From contig NZ_JHZC01000007.1 in assembly GCF_000621125.1 (NCBI RefSeq), positions 286,685 through 350,684 on the forward strand: 64,000 bases of DNA, given 5' to 3'. A model generated the notes under the pieces. The model was not told where the DNA came from and did not search any database. It worked only from the letters and a program-made list of their open reading frames with translations. Position numbers and translations under genes: made by a program. Source of the stretch: Maribacter antarcticus DSM 21422. GTDB lineage: Bacteria; Bacteroidota; Bacteroidia; Flavobacteriales; Flavobacteriaceae. This document shows positions 10,015 to 19,310 of the stretch, one piece after another. The stretch's first letter is position 1; each line of letters begins with the position of its first letter.

Positions 10015-11881
10015 GCCGCCACAAAAAAATTTCACATTGATCACTAAACTTTCACATTTTCTTTCATTCGCTTTTTTGATTGCAGCATCGTTTCAAATGG
10101 TATGTGGCCAAATAGTAAACTATGAAACCAAAGTCACAATTGCTGATGATGGTAAGAAAACGACCCAAAGAACCGTATTAATTCAGATAAATAGTAAAAA
10201 AGAAAACTGGCTATCTCATATTGAACTGAATCATAACCCTAAACAAGAATTTAAGTTGAATTATGCTCAAATATTAGATTTTAAAGGAAATACAGTTAGG
10301 AAACTAAAGAAGAAAGAACTCATTACTCGCAATGACCTTTCCAACCAAACTTTTTACCAAGACGATCTAGTTACTGAATTTAATCTTTATTGGAGTGAAT
10401 ATCCATATAGAGTTGAATACTCGTATACAATAAAAGAAGAGGAGTATCTATATTTAGCTTGGTGGACTCCTCTTTATAACTCGCATGTATCAACAATTAA
10501 TGGTTCACTAGAGGTCAATATTCCATCTGATTATTCCTTCCGAATTAACGCTTCCGAAAATCTAATTCTCAAAGAATCTGAATTAGAGGGTAAAAAAGTA
10601 CTGAGTTGGAAATCTACAATGGTTAAAAGTGAGTCCCGAGATGAGATTTACTCACCTCCAATGGAATTTCCTAATATTAAAATTGTACCTGAAGAATTTA
10701 AATATGGTGTACTTGGAAAATCAGAATCATGGTCGTCCTTCGGGAATTGGTTAGATCAATTAAATAAAGGCACTGATCAACTAACCCTACAAGAAAAATG
10801 GACTGTTGAAAAACTGATTGATGGTATTAATAATAGAAATGAAATCATTAAAGCCATTTACTATTACCTACAGGATCAAACTAAATATGTCAATGTTGCT
10901 ATAGATGTTGGCGGACTTAAAAGCTATCCCGCTTCGTATGTCTATGAAAATAAGTATGGAGATTGTAAGGCTCTTACTACTTATATGAAGGCAATGCTTA
11001 AAAGTGTAGGGATAGAATCATTTTATACCATTGTCAAAGCAGGTGAAAAGAACACAGAAATTGACCTCGATCTTCCAAGTCAGCAGTTCAACCATGTGAT
11101 CCTCATGATCCCGTCCGAGATTGATACTTTATGGCTTGAGAATACATCCAGTGCATTACCTTTTGATTACCTCGGAACTTTCACTCAAAACAGGCATACA
11201 TTGGCTATTAATGGAGAGAAAAGCCAATTGGTCAAAACGCCTGCACTTTCAATCGATGACGTGCTTCTTGAAAGGAGCTATAATTTTCAAGCAACAGATA
11301 ATAATGAAGTACAGATTGATCTTGATTTAACCTTAAGAGGAAAGGAATTTGAGGATTTTAGATACTTCATTTCTGAGAAAGATGAAGAAAGGCAAGAAGA
11401 TGAAGTAAGAATGCAAAATGGAGTCAAAGACTTTAAAGTCAATAACTGGAATGTGGTAGGTTTTAATCGTGATAGCGCTTTTTTACAGCTAAGTGTTAAA
11501 GGTATTTATTCTTCCATTATACGCCAAATAGGAACATTCCAAGTAATTAATCCACTTAGGATCGCATTGCCAGATTTTGAAAAACCGAATGTGAGGAAAC
11601 TGGATGTTAGTATCAATTTCCCAATCAATAAGTCCGATAAAAGTACGTACAATCTTCAAAAGTTCATAAGAAACGAAATTCAAGTTCCTGAAAGAATCAA
11701 TATTGAAAACAAGTATGGTCTATACAGTACCGATTATTCCAAAAATGGTAATGAATTGATTGTCGAAGAGAAATTCACTTTGTTTGTCAACAAGATTTCA
11801 ATTAAAGAATATGATGATTTCTATGAGTTCATCGATTCAATAAATAATTACAAGAAAAAAGCAGCAATACTTATAAAATGA
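10013..11881 (+). CDS. DUF3857/transglutaminase-like secreted protein, 622 aa
   Basis: A signal peptide (about residues 10-32, ending MVCGQ) is followed by a DUF3857 beta domain (about 40-230), a transglutaminase-like domain (about 260-400) and a C-terminal DUF2569/DUF3858-like beta region. The catalytic Cys is present in NKYGDCKALTTYMKAML (Cys near 317), with a following His (QQFNHVILM) and Asp/Asn candidates, so it may be an active papain-fold enzyme in the periplasm. The only upstream starts are TTG at 10013 or 10037; no ATG is available before the signal peptide, and 10013 lies on the edge of the katG repeat, so the original start may have been lost when the junction formed. It overlaps the next gene by four bases (ATGA). 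Confidence 0.8.
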   Translation: MPPQKNFTLITKLSHFLSFAFLIAASFQMVCGQIVNYETKVTIADDGKKTTQRTVLIQINSKKENWLSHIELNHNPKQEFKLNYAQILDFKGNTVRKLKKKELITRNDLSNQTFYQDDLVTEFNLYWSEYPYRVEYSYTIKEEEYLYLAWWTPLYNSHVSTINGSLEVNIPSDYSFRINASENLILKESELEGKKVLSWKSTMVKSESRDEIYSPPMEFPNIKIVPEEFKYGVLGKSESWSSFGNWLDQLNKGTDQLTLQEKWTVEKLIDGINNRNEIIKAIYYYLQDQTKYVNVAIDVGGLKSYPASYVYENKYGDCKALTTYMKAMLKSVGIESFYTIVKAGEKNTEIDLDLPSQQFNHVILMIPSEIDTLWLENTSSALPFDYLGTFTQNRHTLAINGEKSQLVKTPALSIDDVLLERSYNFQATDNNEVQIDLDLTLRGKEFEDFRYFISEKDEERQEDEVRMQNGVKDFKVNNWNVVGFNRDSAFLQLSVKGIYSSIIRQIGTFQVINPLRIALPDFEKPNVRKLDVSINFPINKSDKSTYNLQKFIRNEIQVPERINIENKYGLYSTDYSKNGNELIVEEKFTLFVNKISIKEYDDFYEFIDSINNYKKKAAILIK

Positions 11882-13839
11882 AAAATCTGTTAATCATTAG
11901 TCTTCTTTTGAGTCAACTCGCATATTCCCAAACAAAAGAAATAGAATTCGGAAAAATATCTCAAGGAGAAATTGAAATGAAGAGTTATGAAAAAGATAAA
12001 GAAGCAAAAGCAGTAATTCTTTATGATAAAGGAAAATCCTTATTTTTCGATTCTGATAATGGATATGATATTCGATTTACGAGGCATAAAAGAATCAAAA
12101 TATTCGATAAGTCCGAATCAAAATACGCAGAAGTTTCCATTCCCTATTATGTTGATGGATATGGAAAAACTGAAATTGTTAAATCTATAGAGGCGACAAC
12201 TTATAATACGATAGACGGCAAGTTGACCCAAAAGCGTTTAGATCCGTCAAAAGTCTATGAAGAGCGAGTCAATGAAAGATGGTACAACAAGAAATTCGTG
12301 TTCCCAGATGTACAGGATGGAGCTATATTAGAATATCGCTACGTTTTAGAAACTCCATTTCATTTTAACTTACCGGATTGGACTTTTCAGGACAAGATTC
12401 CAACTGCCTACAGTGAGTATCAAGTCAGCATGATTCCTTTTTACGAATACGTATTTCTTATTCAAGGCATCTCCAGATTTGATTATCAAAACTCAGTTAT
12501 AACACGACAAAAAAGAACTTGGGGGTTTTCTAACCCAATTAAATTTCAGGACTATGTCCATACTTACGTATTAAAAGATGTATCTGCTTTTAAGGATGAA
12601 TCGTACATCTCTTCTATCAATGACTACATCATCAAAATGGACTTCCAGCTTTCCAAATTTCTTAGCCCAACTGGTGGAACATCCGATATAATATCAACTT
12701 GGCCTGACCTTAACGAGTCACTTCTTAAGCATGGCAAGTTTGGCAAGTATCTAAAAAATAGCTCGAAAATTGCTAAAAAAGTCTTATCAGAGGAGTTAAA
12801 TATAGGAAACGAGAACAATAGAGCAAAGGCAAAACAAATAATTGAGTACGTAAAAAGTAGTTTTGAATGGAATGGCCATTTTGGTAAGTATGCATCACAA
12901 TCAGCCAAAGACTTCTTCAATAAAAAAAGTGGTAATGATGCCGATATCAATTTATTTATGATTTCTCTTCTAAATGAAGCTGGAATCAAAGCTGAACCAC
13001 TGATACTTAGCACAAGAGTTCATGGAAAAATACCAAATAACTATCCATTCGATCATTTTACGAACTATATAATTGCTTTGGTAAATAACGACTCTCCTTT
13101 CCTTGCAGATGGAACAGAAGACTTACTATCATATAATAAACTTCCAATTAGGTGTAATAATGGTAAAGGACTTATTGTTGAGAAAGCAAATACTTCAAGG
13201 TGGATAAGCTTAGATAATACCATATTCTCAATTGAAAAGAACACAGTAAGAATGAGGCTTGACACTATTAGCATGAATGTAATAGCCCAAGTATCAATCC
13301 AAAATACTGAGTATAAATCATATTCAGTCCGTAAGAGATTTGGAAATGATTCTTTAAAAATCAAGAAGTATTATTCAGACAGAATTGGAGATATCAGAGA
13401 ATCAAAAACAGTCGGTTATGATCGAATTGAGTTACCGTACTCCATGCACTTCAAAACCAATTATGAAACAGAGAAATTGGGTGATAACGTTGTAATAAAA
13501 CCTTTTTTGAACTTGCCTTTATCTACCAACAACTTGACTCAAAAAAAGAGAACTTACCCAGTTGATTTCATCTACCCTTGGGAAGATGTATTTGAAACTA
13601 CATTTGAAATACCAAGTAATTTTTCAATAACTGATATTCCTGAAGGGTATAAACTTGCTAACGATTTGGCAGAAATCAATCTGAACTATTCACTTGATAA
13701 CAATATTTTGATCGTAAAGGGAAATTATAAGTTTAAAAAATCAACTTACGTGGCTAGTGAGTACTCTCGAATAAAGTATTATTTGGATCAAATAGTGAGG
13801 GAATTTAATAAGCCAATAGTGCTGGAAAAAATTAACTAA
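11878..13839 (+). CDS. DUF3857 protein with inactive transglutaminase-like domain, 653 aa
   Basis: Starts at the ATGA overlap with the upstream partner. Signal peptide MKNLLIISLLLSQLAYSQ, then DUF3857 (about 45-240) and a transglutaminase-like domain (about 300-430). In the motif where the partner has YGDCKALT this protein reads KSGNDADINLFMISLLNEAG, so the catalytic Cys is replaced by Ala; the later LSTRVHGK and FPFDHFTNYIIAL-like strands are kept. Such active/inactive pairs are common in Flavobacteriia and probably act together in the periplasm or outer membrane, but the substrate is unknown. The stop is followed one base later by hairpin unit d. Confidence 0.85.
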   Translation: MKNLLIISLLLSQLAYSQTKEIEFGKISQGEIEMKSYEKDKEAKAVILYDKGKSLFFDSDNGYDIRFTRHKRIKIFDKSESKYAEVSIPYYVDGYGKTEIVKSIEATTYNTIDGKLTQKRLDPSKVYEERVNERWYNKKFVFPDVQDGAILEYRYVLETPFHFNLPDWTFQDKIPTAYSEYQVSMIPFYEYVFLIQGISRFDYQNSVITRQKRTWGFSNPIKFQDYVHTYVLKDVSAFKDESYISSINDYIIKMDFQLSKFLSPTGGTSDIISTWPDLNESLLKHGKFGKYLKNSSKIAKKVLSEELNIGNENNRAKAKQIIEYVKSSFEWNGHFGKYASQSAKDFFNKKSGNDADINLFMISLLNEAGIKAEPLILSTRVHGKIPNNYPFDHFTNYIIALVNNDSPFLADGTEDLLSYNKLPIRCNNGKGLIVEKANTSRWISLDNTIFSIEKNTVRMRLDTISMNVIAQVSIQNTEYKSYSVRKRFGNDSLKIKKYYSDRIGDIRESKTVGYDRIELPYSMHFKTNYETEKLGDNVVIKPFLNLPLSTNNLTQKKRTYPVDFIYPWEDVFETTFEIPSNFSITDIPEGYKLANDLAEINLNYSLDNNILIVKGNYKFKKSTYVASEYSRIKYYLDQIVREFNKPIVLEKIN

Positions 13840-13840
13840 G

Positions 13841-13970
13841 CCCAACAATGTATAAAAATAATAGCCGGGTCAGAAGTAAATTTAGGGGTTGTATCCCGCT
13901 TCAACTTTCTTATAACTTGACAGGGATTAAGCCCAGAATCGGCTACTGTTCTTACACTCAAAGTTATGCT
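13841..13970 (+). repeat. Long imperfect hairpin (unit d)
   Basis: Begins right after the stop of the DUF3857 pair. Left arm CCCAACAATGTATAAAAATA then ATAGCCG pairs with right arm CGGCTACTGTTCTTACACTC then AAAGTT. The outer ends are CCCAAC and GTTATGC (13963-13969). Unit e (17007-17150) is a diverged copy of the same element, including the tail that leads into a MIKFFRK start. Confidence 0.6.
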
Positions 13971-13993
13971 TCATTATACTCAATCGCTAACCA

Positions 13994-14137
13994 ATGATTA
14001 AATTCTTTAGAAAAAGCAGTCAACAGCTTGTTAAACAGCATAAAGTAGATAAACAACTAATTTTTGAATTGTCAATTCTATCAAGTTTAAATTATATTAC
14101 ATCGAAATTTAACTATCAAACGGAACTACTCACATGA
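13994..14137 (+). pseudogene. DUF6090 5' remnant / 47-codon leader overlapping the S9 peptidase start
   Basis: ATG 13994 opens MIKFFRKSSQQLVKQHKV, which matches the first residues of DUF6090 proteins (compare MIKFFRKIRYDLMEQNK at 17169), and then diverges; it lacks the membrane helix GEIVLVVIGILIALQ. It ends at TGA 14135-14137, overlapping the ATG of the S9 peptidase (14134) as ATGA. It may be only a scar left by a DUF6090 cassette, or it may now serve as a translated leader coupled to the peptidase. Confidence 0.5.
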
Positions 14138-16926
14138 ATCTCAATAAAACTAAACGCCTTCTCATTTCTTTATTCGCTATTTCAACAATAGTACTGTTTG
14201 TTAATTCTCTAGAAGCGCAAGAGAAAAAATTGATTACCCCAGAAGAATATGGAAAATGGGAGTTACTGGAAAGCAGCGCGATTTCCAAAGATGGCAAGTG
14301 GTCTAGCTATCAAGTAGACAAGATGAATAAAGACAGAACAACTATTCTTTATAACATTATAAAGAATAAAACAATCTCTTACGATAACACAGCTAAAGCA
14401 AAATTTTCTAAAACTGGTAATTGGTTCGTCTACGAAAAAGTCCTGACTGGTAAAGAACAAAAGATTAAAGATAAGAAAGACAAAAAAGATAAGGAAGATA
14501 AGAAAGAAGAGCCTGAGATGAACGACAAAGTTTTGGTCAATTTGTCAAATTCTGACACCTTGCTTCTAAAAGGTGTTATAAAATATAGTTTCAATGAGAA
14601 GGATACTTACTTCGCGATGCTTAGGGAAAATGAGGGTGTCAATACCCTCATAATACAAAATCTCAAAACTCAATCACAAATGAGTTTTGGAAATATAAAG
14701 TCCTTTGATTGGCAAACGAAAGGAGAGCTTTTAGCAATGATCGTGGAAACAAAAGACTCTATTGCGAATGGCATTCAACTATATGATCCGAATCAAGGAA
14801 TCTTAAAAGTGTTAGATCAGTCCGCTCAAATCTATTCTCATTTAGAATGGGGTGAAAAATCGGATTATTTATTTGCCATAAAAGCGATAAAAAAAGAGAG
14901 GTCAGAAGAAGAATCGTACCAATTACTTCATTGGAAAGACTTTTCAAAATTGAACCCCATATTCTCTAACTTTAATCCCAATAAAACAAAATCATTTCCA
15001 GATGCTATAAGAATCTTATCAGATAACATTAAGATTTCAGATGACGGAAACAGCGTATTCTTTGAGACCTATTCTTGGATACAAACTGAGGAAATGCAAA
15101 AAAATAAGTCAGAGGAGGTAGATGAAAAAAACGCAAAGGAAGGTGATGATTATGAAGCTCCAGATCTAGAGATATGGCACAGTAAGGATGAATTAATGAT
15201 TACCCAGCAAAAGAAAAGTACAAATAAGAGCTCTGAGGAACCAATCCAATATGTATGGCACGTTGATAAAAATAGCAATCTGCCTCTAAGCGATAAACTA
15301 GTTGAAAATATGCGCTTGCAAGTTAACAATAAGATGATGATAGGTTTTGACCAGTCTCCTTACTCATTTGATGCTATGTTTGGTAGACCTAGCAACGATA
15401 TTTACATTGTAAATATTGAAAAGGGTGAGAAGAAAAAGGTGCTTACTAACATAAAATATACTTCGCCTGTAAGCCCTAATGGTAAATACTTCGTTTTTGT
15501 AGAAGATAACAACTTGCATTTATATGACATTGTAAAAGAGTCATCCACTACTATTACATCTAATTTAGAAGGTACGTTTATACAAGGTGATGCATTCGAT
15601 TATCCAGTAGATGAAAAACCGCCATTTGATGGTGGATTGTCCGCTTGGAGTAAAGATGGTAATTCATTCCTATTTAATTCTGAATTTGATGTTTGGCAAG
15701 GGTTTGTAAATGGAAGTCCTTCAAAACGCCTTACTAAGGGAAAAGAAGATGAAATCATTTACAGACATTGGTTCGTCTATGAAGAGGATAAATTTATTGA
15801 TTTGCAGAAAGAACAGTTCTTTTCAATGAGAGGTAAGAAATCTAAGAAATCAGGTTACTCAAAAGGAATACTTGGTAAAAAAATGAAGACTTTAATTTAT
15901 GATGAGGCACGTATTTACCCCTTAGATAAACCTCATCAAGATCTTGATATATTAACCTATAGAACTCAGTCTTTTAATCAATCACCAAATCTAAGTATCA
16001 CAGATTTAAATTTTTTAAACTCAAAAGGGGTTTCTAATACAAATTCTTTTCAAGACGAATATGCTTGGGGTGAGGCTGAACTGATAACATATACTAATGC
16101 TAAAAATAAAAGCGCTCAAGGAATTCTGTACTATCCAGCTAATTATCAAAAGGGTAAGATATATCCAATGATAACTTATGTATATGAAACGCTTTCTGAT
16201 AGGTTTCATAGATATACTGTACCCTCTAAGACGAACTACTATAACACTACCGTCTGGCAGCAAGAGGGCTATTTTGTGTTGAAGCCAGACATAGAATTTA
16301 TCGCTGGAGATCCCGGAGTTTCCTCTGCAAAGACATTAGAGAATGCTGTCGCAGCGGTAATAGAAAAAGGTGATGTTGACCCTAAAAAAGTTGGTCTAAT
16401 CGGGCATTCTTGGGGTGGTTACCAAGCAGGTTTTGTACCTACTCAAACGGACATTTTTGCAGCCAGTGTAGCTGGTGCTGGCTTGACTAATTTTATTTCT
16501 ATGTATTTAGCAATAACACCCGCATTTGAAGGATCTCCTGAAAATGCCCATTTTGAAATTTCCCAAGAACGTATGATTAGCCCACCATGGAAATCTCCAG
16601 AAAATTACCTTCGTAATTCATCTGTAATGAATGTTGAATCATTAAATACGCCAATTCTATTTGAAGTTGGGGACAATGATATGAATGTGAATTGGAGACA
16701 AGGAATCGAGTATTACAATGCAGCCCGAAGAGCAGGCAAGCAATTTGTGATGCTTGTTTATGCAAATGAAGGCCATGGTATTAAAGAAGACAAGAATGCA
16801 TCTGACTATCAACAGAAGATACTAAAGTGGTTTGGCCACTACTTAAAAGGGGAAGAAGCCGAAGATTGGATACTGAAAGGAATTCCTTATAGGGAGCAAC
16901 TACGCAGGTTAAAAAAAGCGGAATAG
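14134..16926 (+). CDS. S9 (prolyl oligopeptidase) family peptidase, 930 aa
   Basis: Signal peptide (MNLNKTKRLLISLFAISTIV, cut near LEAQ) followed by a long beta-propeller-like region (about residues 40-640) and a C-terminal alpha/beta hydrolase domain. The nucleophile is in GHSWGGYQAG (Ser near 758), the acid in FEVGDNDMNVNW (near 849) and the base in ANEGHGIKE (His near 882), so the triad is complete. A lysine-rich segment near 110-130 (KDKKDKKDKEDKKEEPE) is an odd, probably disordered, insert. Known relatives cleave peptides after Pro or other residues in the periplasm. The gene is alone between hairpins d and e, and its ATG overlaps the end of a short DUF6090-like frame. Confidence 0.9.
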   Translation: MNLNKTKRLLISLFAISTIVLFVNSLEAQEKKLITPEEYGKWELLESSAISKDGKWSSYQVDKMNKDRTTILYNIIKNKTISYDNTAKAKFSKTGNWFVYEKVLTGKEQKIKDKKDKKDKEDKKEEPEMNDKVLVNLSNSDTLLLKGVIKYSFNEKDTYFAMLRENEGVNTLIIQNLKTQSQMSFGNIKSFDWQTKGELLAMIVETKDSIANGIQLYDPNQGILKVLDQSAQIYSHLEWGEKSDYLFAIKAIKKERSEEESYQLLHWKDFSKLNPIFSNFNPNKTKSFPDAIRILSDNIKISDDGNSVFFETYSWIQTEEMQKNKSEEVDEKNAKEGDDYEAPDLEIWHSKDELMITQQKKSTNKSSEEPIQYVWHVDKNSNLPLSDKLVENMRLQVNNKMMIGFDQSPYSFDAMFGRPSNDIYIVNIEKGEKKKVLTNIKYTSPVSPNGKYFVFVEDNNLHLYDIVKESSTTITSNLEGTFIQGDAFDYPVDEKPPFDGGLSAWSKDGNSFLFNSEFDVWQGFVNGSPSKRLTKGKEDEIIYRHWFVYEEDKFIDLQKEQFFSMRGKKSKKSGYSKGILGKKMKTLIYDEARIYPLDKPHQDLDILTYRTQSFNQSPNLSITDLNFLNSKGVSNTNSFQDEYAWGEAELITYTNAKNKSAQGILYYPANYQKGKIYPMITYVYETLSDRFHRYTVPSKTNYYNTTVWQQEGYFVLKPDIEFIAGDPGVSSAKTLENAVAAVIEKGDVDPKKVGLIGHSWGGYQAGFVPTQTDIFAASVAGAGLTNFISMYLAITPAFEGSPENAHFEISQERMISPPWKSPENYLRNSSVMNVESLNTPILFEVGDNDMNVNWRQGIEYYNAARRAGKQFVMLVYANEGHGIKEDKNASDYQQKILKWFGHYLKGEEAEDWILKGIPYREQLRRLKKAE

Positions 16927-17006
16927 CTTGTCCTAAATTATCAATAATCAATTTTGTGTCGACTTGGGATTGATGGAGTTTTTGTACAAGCTTATAAAAA
17001 AGAAAA

Positions 17007-17150
17007 TAACGAAAGCACAATAATGTATAAAAACAATAGCCTGTTCAGTACTAAAATCAAGGTTGATAACCACTTTAAACTTTCTTGTAACTTGACGAGG
17101 AATGAAGTTTAAACTCGGCTACCATTCTTATGCTTACCGTTCTACTTTAT
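17007..17150 (+). repeat. Long imperfect hairpin (unit e), copy of unit d
   Basis: Left TAAC at 17007-17010, then AATGTATAAAAACAATAGCC; right arm CGGCTACCATTCTTATGCTT followed by ACCGTTC (GTT 17139-17141). Alignment with unit d continues through CTAACCAATGAT into the ATG of the DUF6090 gene, so hairpin plus gene start form one repeated block that flanks the S9 peptidase gene. Confidence 0.6.
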
Positions 17151-17168
17151 TACACAAACCACTAACCA

Positions 17169-17888
17169 ATGATAAAATTCTTTAGAAAAATCCGTTACGA
17201 CCTTATGGAACAAAATAAAACAGCCAAATACTTTAAGTATGCCATTGGCGAAATTGTGCTTGTGGTTATAGGTATTCTAATTGCGCTTCAAATAAATAAT
17301 TGGAATGAATCTAAAAAAGAACGCAGTTATGAAAATTACATATTAACAGAGATTTCCGCCAATTTAGCTGCAGATATAGTCCAAATTGAACATATTTTAA
17401 CCCAAAGAAGAAAAACACAGAAATCATTATTACGAATTAAATCCTATTTGAAAACTGAAAATATAATTAAAGATTCTCTCATTTATGACATTGTTCAACT
17501 ATACACTTTTGAGAGATATTTCTCAACTAATACGGCTTATGAAATATCAAAAGCAAAAGGATTACAAATTTCTAATGAATCTCTTAGAACTCAAATAGCA
17601 AATTATTATGAACACGAACAGAACAAAGCACATAGTAGTATTCAAGATATTGAGAGAGCGTTTTTAGATGAATTTCTAATAGGAATGAAAGAATTCATAT
17701 TAGATTATAATTACGGGGTAAGTGTTACATTGAAAAAATTTCCAGATGCTGCATTAAATGATTGGTTACAAAATTATCTTGTGGGATTTGAACCTAATCA
17801 TAAAGCTTCGCTTGAAATAATTGAATTGTTTAGCGAAGTAAATAAGAACCTAAGACTTAAAGTAGATCAGGAGTTACTTAGATTTTAA
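17169..17888 (+). CDS. DUF6090 family membrane protein, 239 aa
   Basis: Begins MIKFFRKIRYDLMEQNKTAK and then KYFKYAIGEIVLVVIGILIA, the typical DUF6090 start: a basic amphipathic tip and one membrane helix (about residues 28-50), followed by NNWNESKK and a long, mainly helical, charged domain. The family is very common and multi-copy in Flavobacteriia; its role is unknown. The helical domain is most simply placed outside the cytoplasm. It is a single gene between hairpins e and f. The truncated paralogous start at 13994 shows that this gene type was present twice here. Confidence 0.85.
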   Translation: MIKFFRKIRYDLMEQNKTAKYFKYAIGEIVLVVIGILIALQINNWNESKKERSYENYILTEISANLAADIVQIEHILTQRRKTQKSLLRIKSYLKTENIIKDSLIYDIVQLYTFERYFSTNTAYEISKAKGLQISNESLRTQIANYYEHEQNKAHSSIQDIERAFLDEFLIGMKEFILDYNYGVSVTLKKFPDAALNDWLQNYLVGFEPNHKASLEIIELFSEVNKNLRLKVDQELLRF

Positions 17889-17903
17889 AAAAAGAAAACG
17901 AAA

Positions 17904-18037
17904 GGCTAACACGGTGTATAATTAATTGCTTTGGCAGGTGCTTATCTGGAAAATTCCTTCGGAATTTTCTCTAGTCCGTATTTGTTTACTAATTGAGTTA
18001 CTTAATCACGCAACTAACCATACACGAACCGTTGTGC
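17904..18037 (+). repeat. Long imperfect hairpin (unit f)
   Basis: Starts 15 bases after the DUF6090 stop. Left arm GCTAACACGGTGTATAATTA then ATTGC; right arm GCAACTAACCATACACGAAC then CGTTGTGC (GTTGTG 18031-18036). At the tip is a perfect GAAAATTCC-TTC-GGAATTTTC hairpin. Units g and h share the phrase ACTTAA-A-CACGCAACTAACCA with it. The IS3 element begins eight bases after the GTTGTGC end. Confidence 0.65.
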
Positions 18038-18077
18038 TTCATTATGACCCGTTCTGAAATATGTATACAAAAATCAA

Positions 18078-18428
18078 ATGTATATGTATACAAATGATGG
18101 ATATGTGAGACGTTATAGCGAGAGCTTTAAACCCAAAGTATTAGTAGAGCTTACCAAAGGAAACCATTCCAAAAGACAAATTACATTAACTTACGGAGTA
18201 CGATCTAGTGCGATGAATGAATGGATTAAAAAGTATAATCGTAAGGATCTAATGAACACCCGTCTAACCGTGCAAACAGACGATGAATTATCCCGTATTA
18301 AAGCACTTCAAAAAGAGCTAAAACAACTCAAAGACCTTCTTATTAAAAAGGATTTAGAGAAGCTTGTTAACGACAGTTCTCTTGCAGTAGCTGCCCAAGA
18401 CCTAGGGTATAAAGATGTGGAGAATTAA
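18078..18428 (+). pseudogene. IS3 orfA (HTH/leucine-zipper protein), frame damaged at its end
   Basis: 116 residues with the HTH_Tnp_1 pattern (RRYSESFKPKVLVELTKGNH, YGVRSSAMNEWIKKY) and a leucine-zipper-like helix (LQKELKQLKDLL). Intact relatives end in LGYK-VEELKKKLNI with the A-rich slippery run used for -1 frameshifting into orfB. Here the end reads LGYKDVEN-stop, and orfA and orfB lie in the same frame. Loss of one base in GAG(G)AA and one A from the A-run would explain both facts. That is an inference from the family pattern. Confidence 0.65.
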
Positions 18429-18452
18429 AAAAAAGTTAAACATCTAGCCCTA

Positions 18453-19310
18453 ATGAAAGTAGCACCTAAGAAGCGACAGGATAGACTGTTCTCCATAGCG
18501 ATAATTTGTGAGGCCATCTCTTTAAAAAGAGATGCATATTACAAATTCCATAAACGGTATCTAGCTAAAAAAGAGGTGGAACAAATAGTTATTAGCCTCG
18601 TTTGAAAAAGTAGAAGAACACTACCTAGAGAAGGCACTAGAAAACGGTTGAAGTCATTACATAGAGACTTTAAAGAACAACACCTGAAAATGGGTAGGGA
18701 CATACTATTCAGTATCATGAGGGAAAATGAACTGCTCGTTAGAAGAAAAAAACATTCTTCTAGAACTACCAACTCCTATCACTGTTTTTATAAATACAAT
18801 AACAGGATAAAAAAATTGAAAATACATAGGCCTAATCAAGTTTGGGCTGCAGATATCACCTATAACAGAACCATAAAAGGATTCTGTTATCTGGCACTCA
18901 TTACAGACTTATACTCGCGTAAGATTGTCGGTTATGACCTTAGTGATAGTTTAGGACTTACCGGCTGCGTAAGAGCTCTTAAGAAGGCCTTATATCAAAA
19001 CAAAATAACTGAAAAACTGATTCATCATTCAGACAGGGGTATTCAATATTGCAGTAATGTGTATGCCAATGAACTCAAAAGAAAAAAGATAGATATGAGT
19101 ATGACGGAAGGTAACCATTGCTATGAAAATGCTATAGCAGAGCGTGTTAACGGAATGCTAAAAGATGAATTTTATCTTAATCAAACCTTTTTTAGTGTTG
19201 TTCACGCTAAAAAAGCAGCTAAAAATCCAATCAAATTATACAACTCTAAAAGATTGCCTTTATCTTTAGAGTACAAAACACCCAATTACGTGCACCAACA
19301 TGCCGCTTAA
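18453..19310 (+). pseudogene. IS3 orfB transposase with in-frame TGA
   Basis: From ATG 18453 (MKVAPKKRQDRLFSIAIICE) to TAA 19308-19310, broken by TGA at 18603-18605 inside the conserved V-KSRRTLPREGTRKRL segment. After it the rve integrase core is intact: IHRPNQVWAADITY (first Asp), YLALITDLYSRKIVGYDLS, IHHSDRGIQYCS (second Asp) and MTEGNHCYENAIAERVNGML (Glu), so the DDE triad residues are kept. The codon lesion is a single base change at most. Expression would need readthrough as well as the missing -1 shift. Confidence 0.85.

Noticed and set aside
12624..13013. 129-codon minus-strand frame in the second DUF3857 gene
   Set aside because: Antisense shadow; the plus-strand protein is clearly real.
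3714..18044. True integron with attC sites
   Set aside because: No intI-like integrase, no attI, and the 7-base core sites do not fit RYYYAAC/GTTRRRY in most units. Only the overall hairpin form is alike, so I call it cassette-like.
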